Below, one piece after another: positions 7,945 to 17,584 of a stretch of DNA of 64,000 bases (the stretch's first letter is position 1; each line of letters opens with the position of its first letter). A program made the translations under genes and the position numbers. The notes beneath the pieces were generated by a model. The model worked only from the letters and a program-made list of their open reading frames with translations. It ran no database searches and was not told the origin of the DNA. The DNA is from Sphingomonas ginsenosidimutans (GTDB taxonomy: Bacteria; Pseudomonadota; Alphaproteobacteria; Sphingomonadales; Sphingomonadaceae): the NCBI RefSeq assembly GCF_002374835.1, contig NZ_NWVD01000001.1:558001-622000 (forward strand). The letters are read 5' to 3'.

Positions 7945-8133
7945 CTACCCCCGCCGCGCCAGCCGTTGCGGATCGGGTGGCAGCCGCATGTGCGCGCCGT
8001 GCGCGGCGTCGAGATATTCGGTCGCCATCTGGTAATGCGCGCGGCACACCGCGGGGTCTTCTGCCTCGGCCGCCAGCCGCAATTCGGTCTCGGCGCGGAT
8101 CTGGAAATACAGGCGGTCCTTGTCGGTAATCAT
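7945..8133 (-). CDS. Conserved small protein of unknown function (62 aa)
   Basis: MITDKDRLYFQIRAETELRL, then two short helices ending YQMATEYLDAAHG and a basic C-terminus. The pattern RAE.EL..A.......V.AHY..A..YLD is one I associate with small helical proteins common in sphingomonads, none with a known function. The ATG at 8133 has GAGGA about ten bases upstream; a GTG two codons earlier is possible. It is divergent from hslV. There is no signal peptide or membrane segment. Confidence 0.65.
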   Translation of the reverse strand: MITDKDRLYFQIRAETELRLAAEAEDPAVCRAHYQMATEYLDAAHGAHMRLPPDPQRLARRG

Positions 8134-8232
8134 CGTCACTCAATCCTCGGACCTGCCTATGGCCTGAGCGCCCGACAAGTTCCATCGCTCCGGTTATGTG
8201 CGCCGCAATATCGGCGCAAAACCGCGCGGGGC

Positions 8233-8262
8233 TTGCCGGACCCGCCGGCCGCTCCCCATATC
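8233..8262 (+). promoter_or_regulatory. Candidate hslV promoter giving a near-leaderless mRNA
   Basis: TTGCCG at 8233-8238, an 18-base spacer, then CATATC at 8257-8262. The hslV ATG is at 8270, only seven bases after the -10 box, and no Shine-Dalgarno sequence precedes it. Transcription would start at or next to the start codon. Confidence 0.4.
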
Positions 8263-8269
8263 GCGCGCC

Positions 8270-8839
8270 ATGAGCGGGAACGATCCACACGCCATGCCGG
8301 TCTGGCACGGCACCACCATTCTTTCGGTCCGGCGCGGCGGCAAGGTCGTCGTGGCGGGCGACGGTCAGGTCTCGATGGGGCAGACCGTGATGAAGCCCAA
8401 TGCGAAGAAGGTCCGCCGGCTGGGCGCGGACGGTCAGGTGATCGGCGGGTTCGCCGGCGCCACCGCCGACGCCTTCACGCTGTTCGAGCGGCTGGAATCC
8501 AAGCTGGAGCGCCACGGCGGACACCTGATGCGCGCCGCGGTCGAGCTGGCCAAGGACTGGCGCACCGACAAGTATCTGCGCAACCTGGAGGCGATGATGA
8601 TCGTCGCGGACAGGGACGTGACGCTGATCCTGACCGGCAACGGCGACGTGCTGGAGCCGGAGGCGGGTGTCGCGGCGATCGGATCGGGTGGCAATTACGC
8701 GCTCGCCGCCGCACGCGCGCTGGTCGAATATGAGGACGATGCCGAGGTTTTGTGCCGCAAGGCGATGAAGATCGCGGCGGAGGTATGCGTCTACACCAAC
8801 GACCGGCTGACGATCGAGACGCTGGAGAGCGCCACCTGA
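8270..8839 (+). CDS. hslV: HslV (ClpQ) ATP-dependent protease, proteolytic subunit
   Basis: The proteasome-like peptidase of the HslUV complex. [16 protein letters not shown] carries the threonine that becomes the N-terminal nucleophile after removal of about 14 residues; a longer propeptide than the single Met of E. coli is common in alphaproteobacteria. Conserved blocks [45 protein letters not shown] and [16 protein letters not shown] are intact. The ATG at 8270 gives 189 residues. hslU follows after 137 bases containing a REP-like element, so the two are probably one transcription unit with a stability hairpin between them. Confidence 0.96.
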   Translation: MSGNDPHAMPVWHGTTILSVRRGGKVVVAGDGQVSMGQTVMKPNAKKVRRLGADGQVIGGFAGATADAFTLFERLESKLERHGGHLMRAAVELAKDWRTDKYLRNLEAMMIVADRDVTLILTGNGDVLEPEAGVAAIGSGGNYALAAARALVEYEDDAEVLCRKAMKIAAEVCVYTNDRLTIETLESAT

Positions 8840-8847
8840 CACCCTTC

Positions 8848-8931
8848 CGTCGCCCCAGCGCAGGCTGGGGCCTCCCGGTTGGGACGCGCGCGCTTGCGGC
8901 GCGAGACTCCGGCCTCCGCCGGGATGACGAG
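8848..8931. repeat. REP-like palindromic pair between hslV and hslU
   Basis: CGTCGCCCCAGCGCAGGCTGGGGC at one end and GACTCCGGCCTCCGCCGGGATGACGAG at the other, with a GCGCGCGCTTGCGGCGCG hairpin between. Same class as the element at 7832-7908. Its position inside the hslVU operon suggests a role in differential mRNA stability, which is inference. Confidence 0.6.
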
Positions 8932-8976
8932 CGTCTCACCATTAGCAACCTTCGCCGACCAAGGCTTTGAAAAACC

Positions 8977-10278
8977 ATGAACGATAATTTGACCCCCAAG
9001 GCGATCGTCGCCGCGCTCGACGCGCATATCATCGGGCAGAAGGACGCCAAGCGTGCGGTCGCGGTCGCGTTGCGCAACCGCTGGCGGCGGCAGAAGCTCA
9101 GCCCCGACCTTCGCGATGAGGTGACGCCCAAGAACATCCTGATGATCGGCCCGACCGGCTGCGGTAAGACCGAGATCAGCCGCCGCCTCGCCAAGCTGGC
9201 CGACGCGCCGTTCGTGAAGGTGGAGGCGACCAAGTTCACCGAGGTCGGCTATGTCGGCCGCGACGTGGAACAGATCGCGCGCGATCTGGTCGAGGAGGCG
9301 GTCCGCCTGGAAAAGGAACGCCGCCGCGCCGCGGTGAAGGACAAGGCGGAGGCCGCGGCGATGGACCGGCTGCTCGACGCGCTGGTCGGCAAGGACGCCA
9401 GCCAGGCGACCCGCGACAGCTTCCGCCAGCGGTTCGCCGAGGGACATCTGGCCGACAAGGAAGTCGAGCTGGAGCTGCAACAGGCGCCGCAGATGCCGTT
9501 CGAGCTGCCCGGCGGGGCCGGATCGGTCGGCATGATCAACCTGTCGGAGATGATGGGCAAGGCGTTCGGCGGCGGCCCGAAGCAGCGCCGCAAGCTGCTG
9601 GTCCCCGCCGCGTGGGAAAAGCTGGTCGAGGAGGAAGCCGACAAGCGCCTCGACCAGGACGAGGTCAGCCGCGTCGCGTTGCAGGATGCCGAGGCAAACG
9701 GCATCGTCTTCCTCGACGAGATCGACAAGATCGCGGTCAGCGACGTTCGCGGCGGCTCGGTCAGCCGCGAGGGGGTGCAGCGCGACCTGCTGCCGCTGAT
9801 CGAGGGGACGACCGTTGCGACCAAATACGGCCCGATGAAGACCGACCATATCCTGTTCATCGCCAGCGGCGCGTTCCACGTCGCCAAGCCGAGCGACCTC
9901 TTGCCCGAGCTTCAGGGCCGGTTGCCGATCCGCGTCGAGCTGAAGGGGCTGACCGAGGACGATTTCGTCGCGATCCTGTCCGATACCAAGGCGTCGCTGC
10001 CCGCGCAGTACAAGGCGCTGATCGCGACCGAGGGCGTCGAGGTGAGCTTCACCGACGACGGCATCCGCGCGATCGCGCGGATCGCGGCGGAGGTTAACGG
10101 CGAGATCGAGAATATCGGCGCCCGCCGCCTTCAGACCGTCATGGAGAAGCTGCTGGAGGAAGTCAGCTTCGATGCCGAGGATCGCGCCGGCCAGGCGCTG
10201 GTGGTCGACGCCGCCTATGTCGACAAGCAGCTGGCCAGCGTCGCGCGCAACGCCGATCTCAGCCGGTTCGTGCTGTGA
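8977..10278 (+). CDS. hslU: HslU (ClpY) ATPase subunit of the HslUV protease
   Basis: AAA+ unfoldase that feeds substrates to HslV. 433 residues, close to the usual 440. Walker A is GPTGCGKT at 58-65, Walker [11 protein letters not shown] at 242-251, and the GYVGRD pore motif at about 91-96. The variable I-domain lies between about 105 and 225. Sensor-2 region [18 protein letters not shown] precedes the C-terminal tail ...DLSRFVL that docks into HslV. The frame opens with ATG at 8977. It ends ten bases before the convergent pgeF gene, leaving no room for a classical terminator. Confidence 0.97.
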   Translation: MNDNLTPKAIVAALDAHIIGQKDAKRAVAVALRNRWRRQKLSPDLRDEVTPKNILMIGPTGCGKTEISRRLAKLADAPFVKVEATKFTEVGYVGRDVEQIARDLVEEAVRLEKERRRAAVKDKAEAAAMDRLLDALVGKDASQATRDSFRQRFAEGHLADKEVELELQQAPQMPFELPGGAGSVGMINLSEMMGKAFGGGPKQRRKLLVPAAWEKLVEEEADKRLDQDEVSRVALQDAEANGIVFLDEIDKIAVSDVRGGSVSREGVQRDLLPLIEGTTVATKYGPMKTDHILFIASGAFHVAKPSDLLPELQGRLPIRVELKGLTEDDFVAILSDTKASLPAQYKALIATEGVEVSFTDDGIRAIARIAAEVNGEIENIGARRLQTVMEKLLEEVSFDAEDRAGQALVVDAAYVDKQLASVARNADLSRFVL

Positions 10279-10287
10279 CGGGCGGCG

Positions 10288-11058
10288 TCACGCCGTCGCG
10301 ATGATCGATATCTGCCGCCCGTACCCCGGCTCGCCGCGGTGCGTGGCGCGGCGATAGCTGAAGAAGCGCACTTCGTCGGCATAGGTGTCCATGCCCAGCG
10401 CCTCGATCCGCGTCACCCCGGCGCTGGCGAGGCGGTGGACGACATAGCCCTCCAGGTCGAATTGCGCATGGCCGGGGCGCGCGGCATCCGCGAAGAAGCG
10501 GTCGTTGGCGGCGTCGGCTTCCTCGAAGCGGCGGCGGAACGCCGCGTCCACCTCGTAGCTGGCGCGCGCGATGCATGGGCCGACCGCCGCCGCGATCCGC
10601 TCGCGCCGCGCGCCCAGCGCCTCCATCGCGGCGATCGTCGCATCGGTGACCCCGCCGATCGCGCCCTTCCACCCGGCGTGCGCGGCGCCGACGACGCCCG
10701 CCTCGCGGTCCGCCAGCAGCACCGGCGCGCAATCGGCGGTGATGATGCCGATCGCCAGCCCCGGCCGGTCGGTGACCAGCGCATCGGCGCGCGGCCGCTC
10801 GCCCTCGAACGGCGCGGTGACGGTGACGCAATCGGCGGAATGGACCTGATAGGGGGTCAGCAATGCCGCGCCCGGCCGCACCGCCGCCAGCGCCGCGGCG
10901 CGATTGGCGCGGACGATATCGGCATCGTCGTCCGATCCCAGCCCGACGTTCAGCCCGGCATGGATGCCCGTCGACGCGCCCCCGCGCCGCCCCAGGAAGC
11001 CGTGCGGCAGGTCGCCCAGCACGCGGGCGCGCAGCACCTCGGGGCCGGTCGCGCTCAC
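10288..11058 (-). CDS. pgeF: Purine nucleoside phosphorylase / laccase-domain protein (PgeF, YfiH family)
   Basis: 256 residues with the metal triad of the family: H73 in YQVHSADC, C110 in TADCAPV and H127 in AHAGWKG. The motifs GLNVGLGSDDD, AVGPCIARASYEVD and the C-terminal FFSYRRATHRGEPGYGRQ are also typical. Members were first called polyphenol oxidases; later work links them to purine nucleoside phosphorolysis and adenosine deamination, and the E. coli member to editing of mis-incorporated L-serine in peptidoglycan precursors. The GTG start overlaps the stop of the GNAT gene by four bases (GTGA), so it is translationally coupled as last gene of the lgt operon. Confidence 0.88.
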   Translation of the reverse strand: MSATGPEVLRARVLGDLPHGFLGRRGGASTGIHAGLNVGLGSDDDADIVRANRAAALAAVRPGAALLTPYQVHSADCVTVTAPFEGERPRADALVTDRPGLAIGIITADCAPVLLADREAGVVGAAHAGWKGAIGGVTDATIAAMEALGARRERIAAAVGPCIARASYEVDAAFRRRFEEADAANDRFFADAARPGHAQFDLEGYVVHRLASAGVTRIEALGMDTYADEVRFFSYRRATHRGEPGYGRQISIIATA

Positions 11059-11585
11059 AGGTCCAGCCTCATCACGATATCCTCGTCCGCATGGTCGCCG
11101 ACCATGAACGCATAGGGGCCGACCTCGACGAACCCTTCGCGCGCATAGAAGCGCCGCGCGCGCGGATTGTCGGTGAACACCGACAGGTACAGCGCGGTGC
11201 ATCCGCGCGCCCGCGCTTCCGCGATCGCCGTTGCCAGCATCGCGCGCGCCAGCCCGCCGCCGTGATAGGCGGGCAGGACGTAGATCTGCCGCAGCTCGAT
11301 CGCGCCGGCGGGCGGGGTGAACGGCAGCGACGGCGGCCCCAGCTTCATATAGGCGACCGGCTGCCCGTCCGCCTCTGCCAGCCGCACGCAATAGGCCGGG
11401 TCGGCGATCTCCGCCGCCCAGTTCTCCGGCGTGTGGATCGACAGGAAGGCGGCGAGGTTCTCGGGCGAATACAGATGCCCGAACGTGTCCGTGAAGGTCT
11501 TTCGCGCCAGCGCCGCGATCGCGGGCGCATCGGCGACGGTGGCGGGGCGCAGTGAAGGCGGGGGCGCGGGAAGCGGGTCGGTCAT
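11055..11585 (-). CDS. GNAT family N-acetyltransferase
   Basis: 176 residues with a standard GNAT fold. It shows RPATVADAPAIAALARKTF at the N-terminus, IELRQIYVLPAYHGGGLARAML as the acetyl-CoA motif (V-x-P..HGGGLA, a variant of Q/RxxGxG/A), and NPRARRFYAREGFVEVG as motif B. The substrate is unknown. The ATG overlaps the stop of the upstream methyltransferase gene (ATGA) and its own stop overlaps the start of pgeF (GTGA). That places it as the third gene of a four-gene coupled operon with lgt. Confidence 0.88.
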   Translation of the reverse strand: MTDPLPAPPPSLRPATVADAPAIAALARKTFTDTFGHLYSPENLAAFLSIHTPENWAAEIADPAYCVRLAEADGQPVAYMKLGPPSLPFTPPAGAIELRQIYVLPAYHGGGLARAMLATAIAEARARGCTALYLSVFTDNPRARRFYAREGFVEVGPYAFMVGDHADEDIVMRLDL

Positions 11586-12646
11586 GCGAAACCTGCGGGT
11601 TGGGGCCATTGCGGATGGGTGGCGGCGATGACGCGGAACAGCGTGCCCATGTCCTCGACCAGCCGCGCGTGATCGGCGGCGACCGCGGGGCCGAGCGCGG
11701 CGGCGCGCTGCGCGATGCCCAGCGCGGTCAGGAACGCGCCCTGGCCGACCGGCCCGGCCAGGTTCGCGCCCGACGCGGTCGCGACCAGTCCCAGCGTCGC
11801 CATGTCGACGTGCGCGGTCAGGTCCTGTTCGCCCGGCGCCTCGAACGGATTGGCGAAGGCGTGGCCGCGCACCGCCTGCAACGTCTCGCCCACCGCCGGC
11901 CCGTCATAGCCATAGTCGATCACCAGCGCCGTGCCGCCCTGCGCGACGATCCGCGCCGACAGGTCCGCCATCACCGTGACGCTGGCGGGCGACGTCTCGA
12001 TGATCGCGCCGGGCGCCGCCGCCGCCAGATCGGGCGGCAGGATCGTGTCGGGCACCCGCGCGCCCGCGATTGGCAGGAACAAGGTGTCCTGGCACGCCAC
12101 CAGCCGCTCGTGCCAGCCGTCGCGGCCGCGCACCAGCTGCCGGATCGGCAGCGCGTCGAAGAATTCGTTGGCGACGACGATCAGCGCGACATCCTCCGGC
12201 AATGTCGCCAGCGAATCGTGCCATGTCGCGCCCGGCACGCGCGCAGCCTGCGCGGCGCGCAGCGTCGGGCTGGTTTCCACCAGATGCACCGGCGGGGTTA
12301 GCCCGGCGTGCGCCATCACGCGCCGCGCGTCGGCGGTCAGCGTCCCGCGCCCCGGACCCAGCTCGACCCAGGCGACCGCCGGCCGCCCCGCACGATCCCA
12401 CAGGTCGGCGGCCCAGGCGCCGATCAGCTCGCCGAACATCTGGCTGATCTCGGGTGCGGTGGTGAAGTCGCCGCCCGCGCCCAGCGGATCGCGCGTCGCA
12501 TAATAATGCGCATTGGCCGCGGCCATGAACTGGCTGACCGGGATCGGCCCGCCCAACGTGATCGCGCGCGCCAGCCGCTCGGCCAGCAGCGGTGCGTCGG
12601 GGGCGGGAGGCGCGTCCTGGCCCCCGTTCACGCGCCCCTCGTTCAC
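11582..12646 (-). CDS. MidA/NDUFAF7-like SAM-dependent methyltransferase (DUF185)
   Basis: 354 residues. The family block [20 protein letters not shown] is followed by the SAM site [16 protein letters not shown]. Next come [13 protein letters not shown] and [23 protein letters not shown], then the [11 protein letters not shown] region. The mitochondrial relatives (NDUFAF7/MidA) methylate an arginine of complex I subunit NDUFS2, so a role in respiratory complex I maturation is likely but not shown for bacteria. The start at GTG 12646 overlaps the lgt stop by four bases. A second GTG at 12631 has a GAGGGG ribosome site and is a real alternative. Confidence 0.87.
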   Translation of the reverse strand: MNEGRVNGGQDAPPAPDAPLLAERLARAITLGGPIPVSQFMAAANAHYYATRDPLGAGGDFTTAPEISQMFGELIGAWAADLWDRAGRPAVAWVELGPGRGTLTADARRVMAHAGLTPPVHLVETSPTLRAAQAARVPGATWHDSLATLPEDVALIVVANEFFDALPIRQLVRGRDGWHERLVACQDTLFLPIAGARVPDTILPPDLAAAAPGAIIETSPASVTVMADLSARIVAQGGTALVIDYGYDGPAVGETLQAVRGHAFANPFEAPGEQDLTAHVDMATLGLVATASGANLAGPVGQGAFLTALGIAQRAAALGPAVAADHARLVEDMGTLFRVIAATHPQWPQPAGFA

Positions 12647-13533
12647 GCCACCGCGTCCAGCCCGCCGGTCGCCTCCACCCGCACGCGCCGCGCCCGCGAC
12701 GTAACGACCAGATAGACGCCGCCCAGGATCATCGGCACGCACAGCCACTGGCCCATGTGCAGCCCGGTGACGCGCGCGAATTCCACCAGCTGGCGGTCCG
12801 GCTCGCGGAAGAATTCGACCGTGAAGCGCGCGATGCCGTAGCCGATCAGGAAGATACCGGTCAGCCGCCCCGGCTGGAAACGCGCGTTGGTGCGCCAGAA
12901 GAAGAACCACAGCAGTGCGAACAGCGCGATGCCCTCCAGCCCCGCCTCGTACAGCTGGCTGGGGTGGCGCGCCGGCTCGGGGATGCCGTAGGGGACGGTA
13001 TTCTCGAACACGATCGCCCACGGCACCGTCGCGGGCTTGCCCCACAATTCGCCGTTCACGAAATTGGCGAGCCGGCCGAAGAACAGCCCGAACGGCACCA
13101 CGCAGGCGACGTAATCGTGGATGCGCAGCCAGTGGAGGCCGTTCTTGCGCGCGAACCAGATGATGCCCAGCGACGTGCCGATGACCCCGCCGTGGAACGA
13201 CATGCCGCCGTCCCACAGGCGCAGGATCGACAGCGGGCGCAGCAGCATTTCGGGTGCGTAGAAGACGACATAGCCGATCCGCCCGCCCAGGATGATCCCC
13301 AATGTGGCGTAGAACACCAGGTCGTCGGCATGGCGCCGCGCCATCGGCGCGCCCGGCTGAGCCAGCAGCTTCAGCAGATACCACCAGCCGACGACGATCC
13401 CGGCGATATAGGCCAGGCTGTACCAACGCAGCGTGAAGAAGCCGATCGTGAACACGTCGGGGTGCAGGCCGAGATCGGCGAAACGGATGGGACCGGCGGC
13501 GGAGGCCGCGGCGGCGAGCATGGGCAGGATCAA
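12643..13533 (-). CDS. lgt: Prolipoprotein diacylglyceryl transferase
   Basis: Transfers diacylglycerol from phosphatidylglycerol to the lipobox cysteine of prelipoproteins. Seven hydrophobic segments; the family signature [13 protein letters not shown] is at 153-165, and SFHGGVIG and [13 protein letters not shown] are present. The C-terminal [13 protein letters not shown] is typical. The start was set at TTG 13533 because AAGGGGA lies about 7 bases upstream; the ATG at 13521 lacks a nearby ribosome site. The gene heads a four-gene operon with MidA-like, GNAT and pgeF genes, each overlapping the next by four bases. Confidence 0.94.
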   Translation of the reverse strand: MILPMLAAAASAAGPIRFADLGLHPDVFTIGFFTLRWYSLAYIAGIVVGWWYLLKLLAQPGAPMARRHADDLVFYATLGIILGGRIGYVVFYAPEMLLRPLSILRLWDGGMSFHGGVIGTSLGIIWFARKNGLHWLRIHDYVACVVPFGLFFGRLANFVNGELWGKPATVPWAIVFENTVPYGIPEPARHPSQLYEAGLEGIALFALLWFFFWRTNARFQPGRLTGIFLIGYGIARFTVEFFREPDRQLVEFARVTGLHMGQWLCVPMILGGVYLVVTSRARRVRVEATGGLDAVA

Positions 13534-13598
13534 GGCTTTCCCCTTCTGATCGCGGCCTCCATAATGGGACCGGAGAACAAACCCAAGCGGAGAGAGCG

Positions 13599-15299
13599 AT
13601 GCGCACCGAACTGGACCAGCGGATGGACGCCATGATGGCGGCACTGACGGGCGAGGGCGGTCAGTTGGCGCTGGGGCAGGTGGAGCGGTTCGGACGGACG
13701 TTGCCGTATATCGCCGCCGCACCGCCGACGCTGACCGGATATTTCGCGCATTTCTGCGCGCAGCATCGCGACACCGAATTCCTTGTCGCCGGGGACGAAC
13801 GGCTGACCTTCGGCCAGGTGTATGACGCCGCCACCCGCGTCGCCCATGCGCTGGTCGACGGCTATGGCGTGACGAAGGGGCAGCGGATCGGCATCGCGGC
13901 GCGCAACTCGCCGTCGTGGATCGTGCTGTACATGGGGATCTTGATGGCCGGCGGGGTGGCGACCCTGCTCAACGGCTGGTGGCAGTCCGAGGAGTTCGAG
14001 GCCGCGATCCGCGACGTCGGCGTGACGTTGGTGTTCGCCGATCCGCCGCGCGCGCGCCGGCTGGCGGCGATCCCAGGGCTGGGGGATGTCGCGGTGGAGA
14101 CGTTCGACGATCTCCAGCCGCTCCAGGTGGCGCTCGACCCGGTGTTCGCCCGCGCGAAGGGCGGTGACCTGCCCGCGATCGACGGAGCGGATCACGCCAC
14201 GATCCTGTTCACCTCCGGCTCGACCGGGCAGAGCAAGGGCGCGCTGTCGACGCATTTCCAGGTGGTGCAGGGCATCTTCAACTATCTGGCGTCGGCGCTG
14301 ATGATGCTGGGGCTGTCGACTCAGGACGGCGTGACCAGCACGCTCCAGCCCGCGACGCTGCTCAACGTGCCGCTGTTCCACGTCACCGCCGAGGTGCCGG
14401 TGTTCCTGCAGAGCATGGCGATCGGGCGCAAGCTGGTACTGATGCCCAAATGGGATGCCGAGGAGGCGATGCGCCTGATCGAGAAGGAGAAGGTGACCTA
14501 TTTCGTCGGCGTGCCGTTGATGAGCTTCGAGATGCTGACGCATCCCAATCGCGCGAACTACGACCTGTCGACCGTCACTGACATCGCCGCGGGCGGCGCG
14601 CCGCGCCCGGTCGAGCACGTCAAGCGGATCGACGCCGAGATGGAGGGGGCGCCGCTGATCGGCTACGGCCTGACCGAAACCAACGGCGTCGGCACCGGCA
14701 ACTGGCGCGGCAATTACCTGGCCAAGCCCAATTCGGCGGGCCGCGCCTCGCCGCCGCTGGTCGATCTGGCGATCCTCGACGATGACGGTCGCCCGGTGCC
14801 GCAGGGGCAGTCGGGCGAGGTGTGCATCCGCTCGGTCGCGTGCTTCCAGGAATATTGGGGCCGTCCCGACGCGACCGCCGCGGCCTTCACCGCGGACGGC
14901 TATTTCCGCACCGGCGACCTCGGGTATCTGGATGAGGCGGGCTATCTGTTCATCGTCGATCGCAAAAAGGACATCATCATTCGCGGCGGCGAGAATATCA
15001 GCTGCCAGGAGGTCGAGGCCGCACTGTACGAACATCCGGAGGTGGCCGAGGCGGCGGTGTTCGGTCTGCCCGACGAACGCTATGGCGAGGTGCCCGGCGC
15101 GGTCGTCCATCTCGCCAGCCCCGGCGCGGTCGAGGCGGAGGATCTGACCGCGTTCCTGTCGCAGCATATCGCCGCGTTCAAGGTGCCCAGCCGCATCTGG
15201 ATCGCTCCCGATCCGCTGCCGCGGCTGGGCACCGAGAAGATCGACAAGGTCACGCTGCGCAAGACCTATCGCGAGCGCGTCGGCGCGGAGTCGGTGTAA
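13599..15299 (+). CDS. Acyl-CoA ligase-like AMP-binding enzyme
   Basis: 566 residues of the class I adenylate-forming superfamily. The P-loop [15 protein letters not shown] is at about 202-215, the core YGLTETNG near 350, and the hinge [25 protein letters not shown] near 455. The C-terminal catalytic lysine is in [12 protein letters not shown]. Overall it resembles long-chain fatty acid or aromatic acid CoA ligases; the acyl substrate cannot be told from sequence. It is divergent from lgt and monocistronic in appearance, as the following oxidoreductase begins 65 bases later. Confidence 0.88.
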   Translation: MRTELDQRMDAMMAALTGEGGQLALGQVERFGRTLPYIAAAPPTLTGYFAHFCAQHRDTEFLVAGDERLTFGQVYDAATRVAHALVDGYGVTKGQRIGIAARNSPSWIVLYMGILMAGGVATLLNGWWQSEEFEAAIRDVGVTLVFADPPRARRLAAIPGLGDVAVETFDDLQPLQVALDPVFARAKGGDLPAIDGADHATILFTSGSTGQSKGALSTHFQVVQGIFNYLASALMMLGLSTQDGVTSTLQPATLLNVPLFHVTAEVPVFLQSMAIGRKLVLMPKWDAEEAMRLIEKEKVTYFVGVPLMSFEMLTHPNRANYDLSTVTDIAAGGAPRPVEHVKRIDAEMEGAPLIGYGLTETNGVGTGNWRGNYLAKPNSAGRASPPLVDLAILDDDGRPVPQGQSGEVCIRSVACFQEYWGRPDATAAAFTADGYFRTGDLGYLDEAGYLFIVDRKKDIIIRGGENISCQEVEAALYEHPEVAEAAVFGLPDERYGEVPGAVVHLASPGAVEAEDLTAFLSQHIAAFKVPSRIWIAPDPLPRLGTEKIDKVTLRKTYRERVGAESV

Positions 15300-15364
15300 C
15301 CGCGATCGTTCCGATCGGGTTTTCCGCCTTCCCCGCCGCTCGTGCGCCCGCTACGCGATAGCGC

Positions 15365-17584
15365 ATGGCCGCACTGACCCGACGCTCCCTGCTTGTTTCC
15401 GGCGGCGTCGGTGCGGGGTTGCTGGTCGGCTGGGCGGTGTGGCCGCGCGCCTATCTGCCCGCGCTGCCCGCCGCGCCGGGGGAGACGGTGTTCGGCGCCT
15501 ATCTGAAGATCGGGCGCGACGGGCAGGTGATCGTCGCGGTGCCGCAGACCGAGCACGGGCAGGGCGCCTGGTCGGTTCTGGCGCAGATCGTCGCCGACGA
15601 ACTGGGCGCCGACTGGCGCGCCGTCGGGGTGGAGGCCGCGCCGATCAGCCCGCTTTACGCCAATCCGCTGGCCGCCGACGCGCTGTTCGGCACCGCGCTG
15701 TCGCCTGTGCCTCCTGCAGTGCGCGACGAGGTGTGGACGCGCGACGCGCTGATGCTGACCGCCGCCTCGACCAGCGTGCGCCGCTTCGAGGAGCCGATGC
15801 GGCAGGCCGGCGCGGCGGCGCGCGTGCTGTTGTGCAAGGCGGCGTCGCGGCGCTGGGACGCCGATTGGGAGGAATGCGACACCGCCGGCGGCTTCGTGGT
15901 GAACGGCGCGCGCAAGCTGCGCTTCGGCGAGCTGGCGGAGGCCGCCGCGAAGGAGACGCTGCCCGACGAACTGCCGCTGCGCATCGGTGAGGAAGGGCGG
16001 CTGTCGGGCCAGCCGCTGCCGCGGCTCGACGCGCCGGCGAAGACCGACGGATCGGCCAATTTCGTCGCCGACATCCGCCTGCCCGACATGGTGTTCGCCA
16101 GCATCCGTCAGGGGCCGCGCCCGCATTCCCGGCTGCTGTCGGTGAACCGCGCCGCGGCGGAACGCGTGGCGGGCGTGGCGGGGATCGTCGAGACCGATCA
16201 TTGGGTCGCGGCGGCGGGCGTTACCTGGTGGGCGGCGAACCGCGCGCTCGACGCGCTGGCGCCGCGCTTCGCCACCGACGGCGCGCTGCCCGATGACGCC
16301 GCGATCGCGCGCGCGCTGGATGCGGCGCTGGCGGGCGACGGGCACCGGCTGGCGGGCGTGGGCGATGTCGACGCGGTGTTCCGCGACGCGAAGCTGGTAG
16401 AGGCCGAATATACCGTTGCCCCCGCGCTCCACGCCGCGGTGGAAACCCCGGCCGCCACCGCGCAATGGCTCAACGGCCGGCTGGAACTGTGGATCGCGAC
16501 ACAGGCGCCGTCGCTGGCGCGCGACGCCGCGGCCGCGGCGATCGGCGTGTCGGCGGACAAGGTGGTGTTGCACGCGATGCAGGCCGGCGGATCGTTCGGC
16601 GCCGCGCTGGAGGTCGATGTCGCGGCGCAGGCGGCGGTGCTCGCGCATAAGCTGCGCCGCCCGGTGCAGCTGATGTGGTCGCGCGGGGAAGCGTTGCTGA
16701 ACGATCGCGTCCGCGCGCCGGCCAAGGCGCGGATGCGCGCGCGGCTGGCCGCCAATGGCGCGATCCTGGGCTGGCACGCGCAGATCGCGGTCGCGTCGAC
16801 CGGGCGCGAGCTGGCCGCGCGGCTGATGCCCGGCAGCACGCTGCGCCGCCTGTCCGGGCTGCTGCCGGCAGGCGCGGACCTTTACGCCATGTCGGGCGCG
16901 ATCCCGCCCTATCGCCTGCCCGCCTTTGCGGTCGACCACTACCCCGTGGCGACCGACCTGCCGACCGGGCATCTGCGCGGCGGGGCGGACGGGTACACCG
17001 CCTTCTTCACCGAATGTTTCATCGACGAACTGGCGCGCGCCGCGGGTAGCGAGCCGATGTCCTATCGCATCGGGATGCTGGGCGGCGACCCGCGGCTGGC
17101 GCGTTGCCTGACCACCGCCTCGGCGCTGGGCGGCTGGGGCGGCGGCGTCGACGGCAGCGGGCAGGGGATCGCCTGCCATGTCATGGCCGGCAGCGCGATC
17201 GCGGTGCTGGCGGAGGCGCATGTCGAGGAGGGCGCCCGCATCGTCGTCGACCGGCTGGTCGCCGCGGTCGATGCCGGGCGTGCGATCAACCCCGATGTCG
17301 TGCGCCAGCAGATCGAGGGCGGGCTGGTGTTCGGCACCGCGCTGGCGACCGGTACCGCCGCATCGTATCGCGACGGGCTGGCGACGCGGCGGATGTACGG
17401 CGACCTGGCGCTGCCCATCCTCGCCACCGCGCCGGAGATCACCGTGGAACTGATCGCCTCGTCGGGCGATCCCGGTGGGGTGAGCGACCTGGGCGTGCCC
17501 GCAGTCGCCCCCGCCATCGCCAATGCCCTGCGCGCCGCCACCGGAGAGCGGCGCCGCCGGCTGCCCGTCAGGAGTGCCCCATGA
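15365..17584 (+). CDS. Molybdopterin-dependent oxidoreductase, IorB-like large subunit
   Basis: 739 residues with a Tat signal (LTRRSLLVSGGVGAG, RR at 6-7) and a layout like the isoquinoline 1-oxidoreductase beta subunit: GQGAWSVLAQIVADELG, a DIRLPDMVFASI domain near 235, the QAGGSFGAALEVDVAAQAA molybdopterin loop and PTGHLRGGADGYTAFFTE. Such proteins oxidise aldehydes or N-heterocycles in the periplasm together with a small [2Fe-2S] subunit. No such subunit gene is adjacent. The usual catalytic Glu near the C-terminus (GEpG.P context) is Asp here: D708 in GGVSDLGVP. The stop overlaps the hemH start (ATGA). Confidence 0.85.
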   Translation: MAALTRRSLLVSGGVGAGLLVGWAVWPRAYLPALPAAPGETVFGAYLKIGRDGQVIVAVPQTEHGQGAWSVLAQIVADELGADWRAVGVEAAPISPLYANPLAADALFGTALSPVPPAVRDEVWTRDALMLTAASTSVRRFEEPMRQAGAAARVLLCKAASRRWDADWEECDTAGGFVVNGARKLRFGELAEAAAKETLPDELPLRIGEEGRLSGQPLPRLDAPAKTDGSANFVADIRLPDMVFASIRQGPRPHSRLLSVNRAAAERVAGVAGIVETDHWVAAAGVTWWAANRALDALAPRFATDGALPDDAAIARALDAALAGDGHRLAGVGDVDAVFRDAKLVEAEYTVAPALHAAVETPAATAQWLNGRLELWIATQAPSLARDAAAAAIGVSADKVVLHAMQAGGSFGAALEVDVAAQAAVLAHKLRRPVQLMWSRGEALLNDRVRAPAKARMRARLAANGAILGWHAQIAVASTGRELAARLMPGSTLRRLSGLLPAGADLYAMSGAIPPYRLPAFAVDHYPVATDLPTGHLRGGADGYTAFFTECFIDELARAAGSEPMSYRIGMLGGDPRLARCLTTASALGGWGGGVDGSGQGIACHVMAGSAIAVLAEAHVEEGARIVVDRLVAAVDAGRAINPDVVRQQIEGGLVFGTALATGTAASYRDGLATRRMYGDLALPILATAPEITVELIASSGDPGGVSDLGVPAVAPAIANALRAATGERRRRLPVRSAP

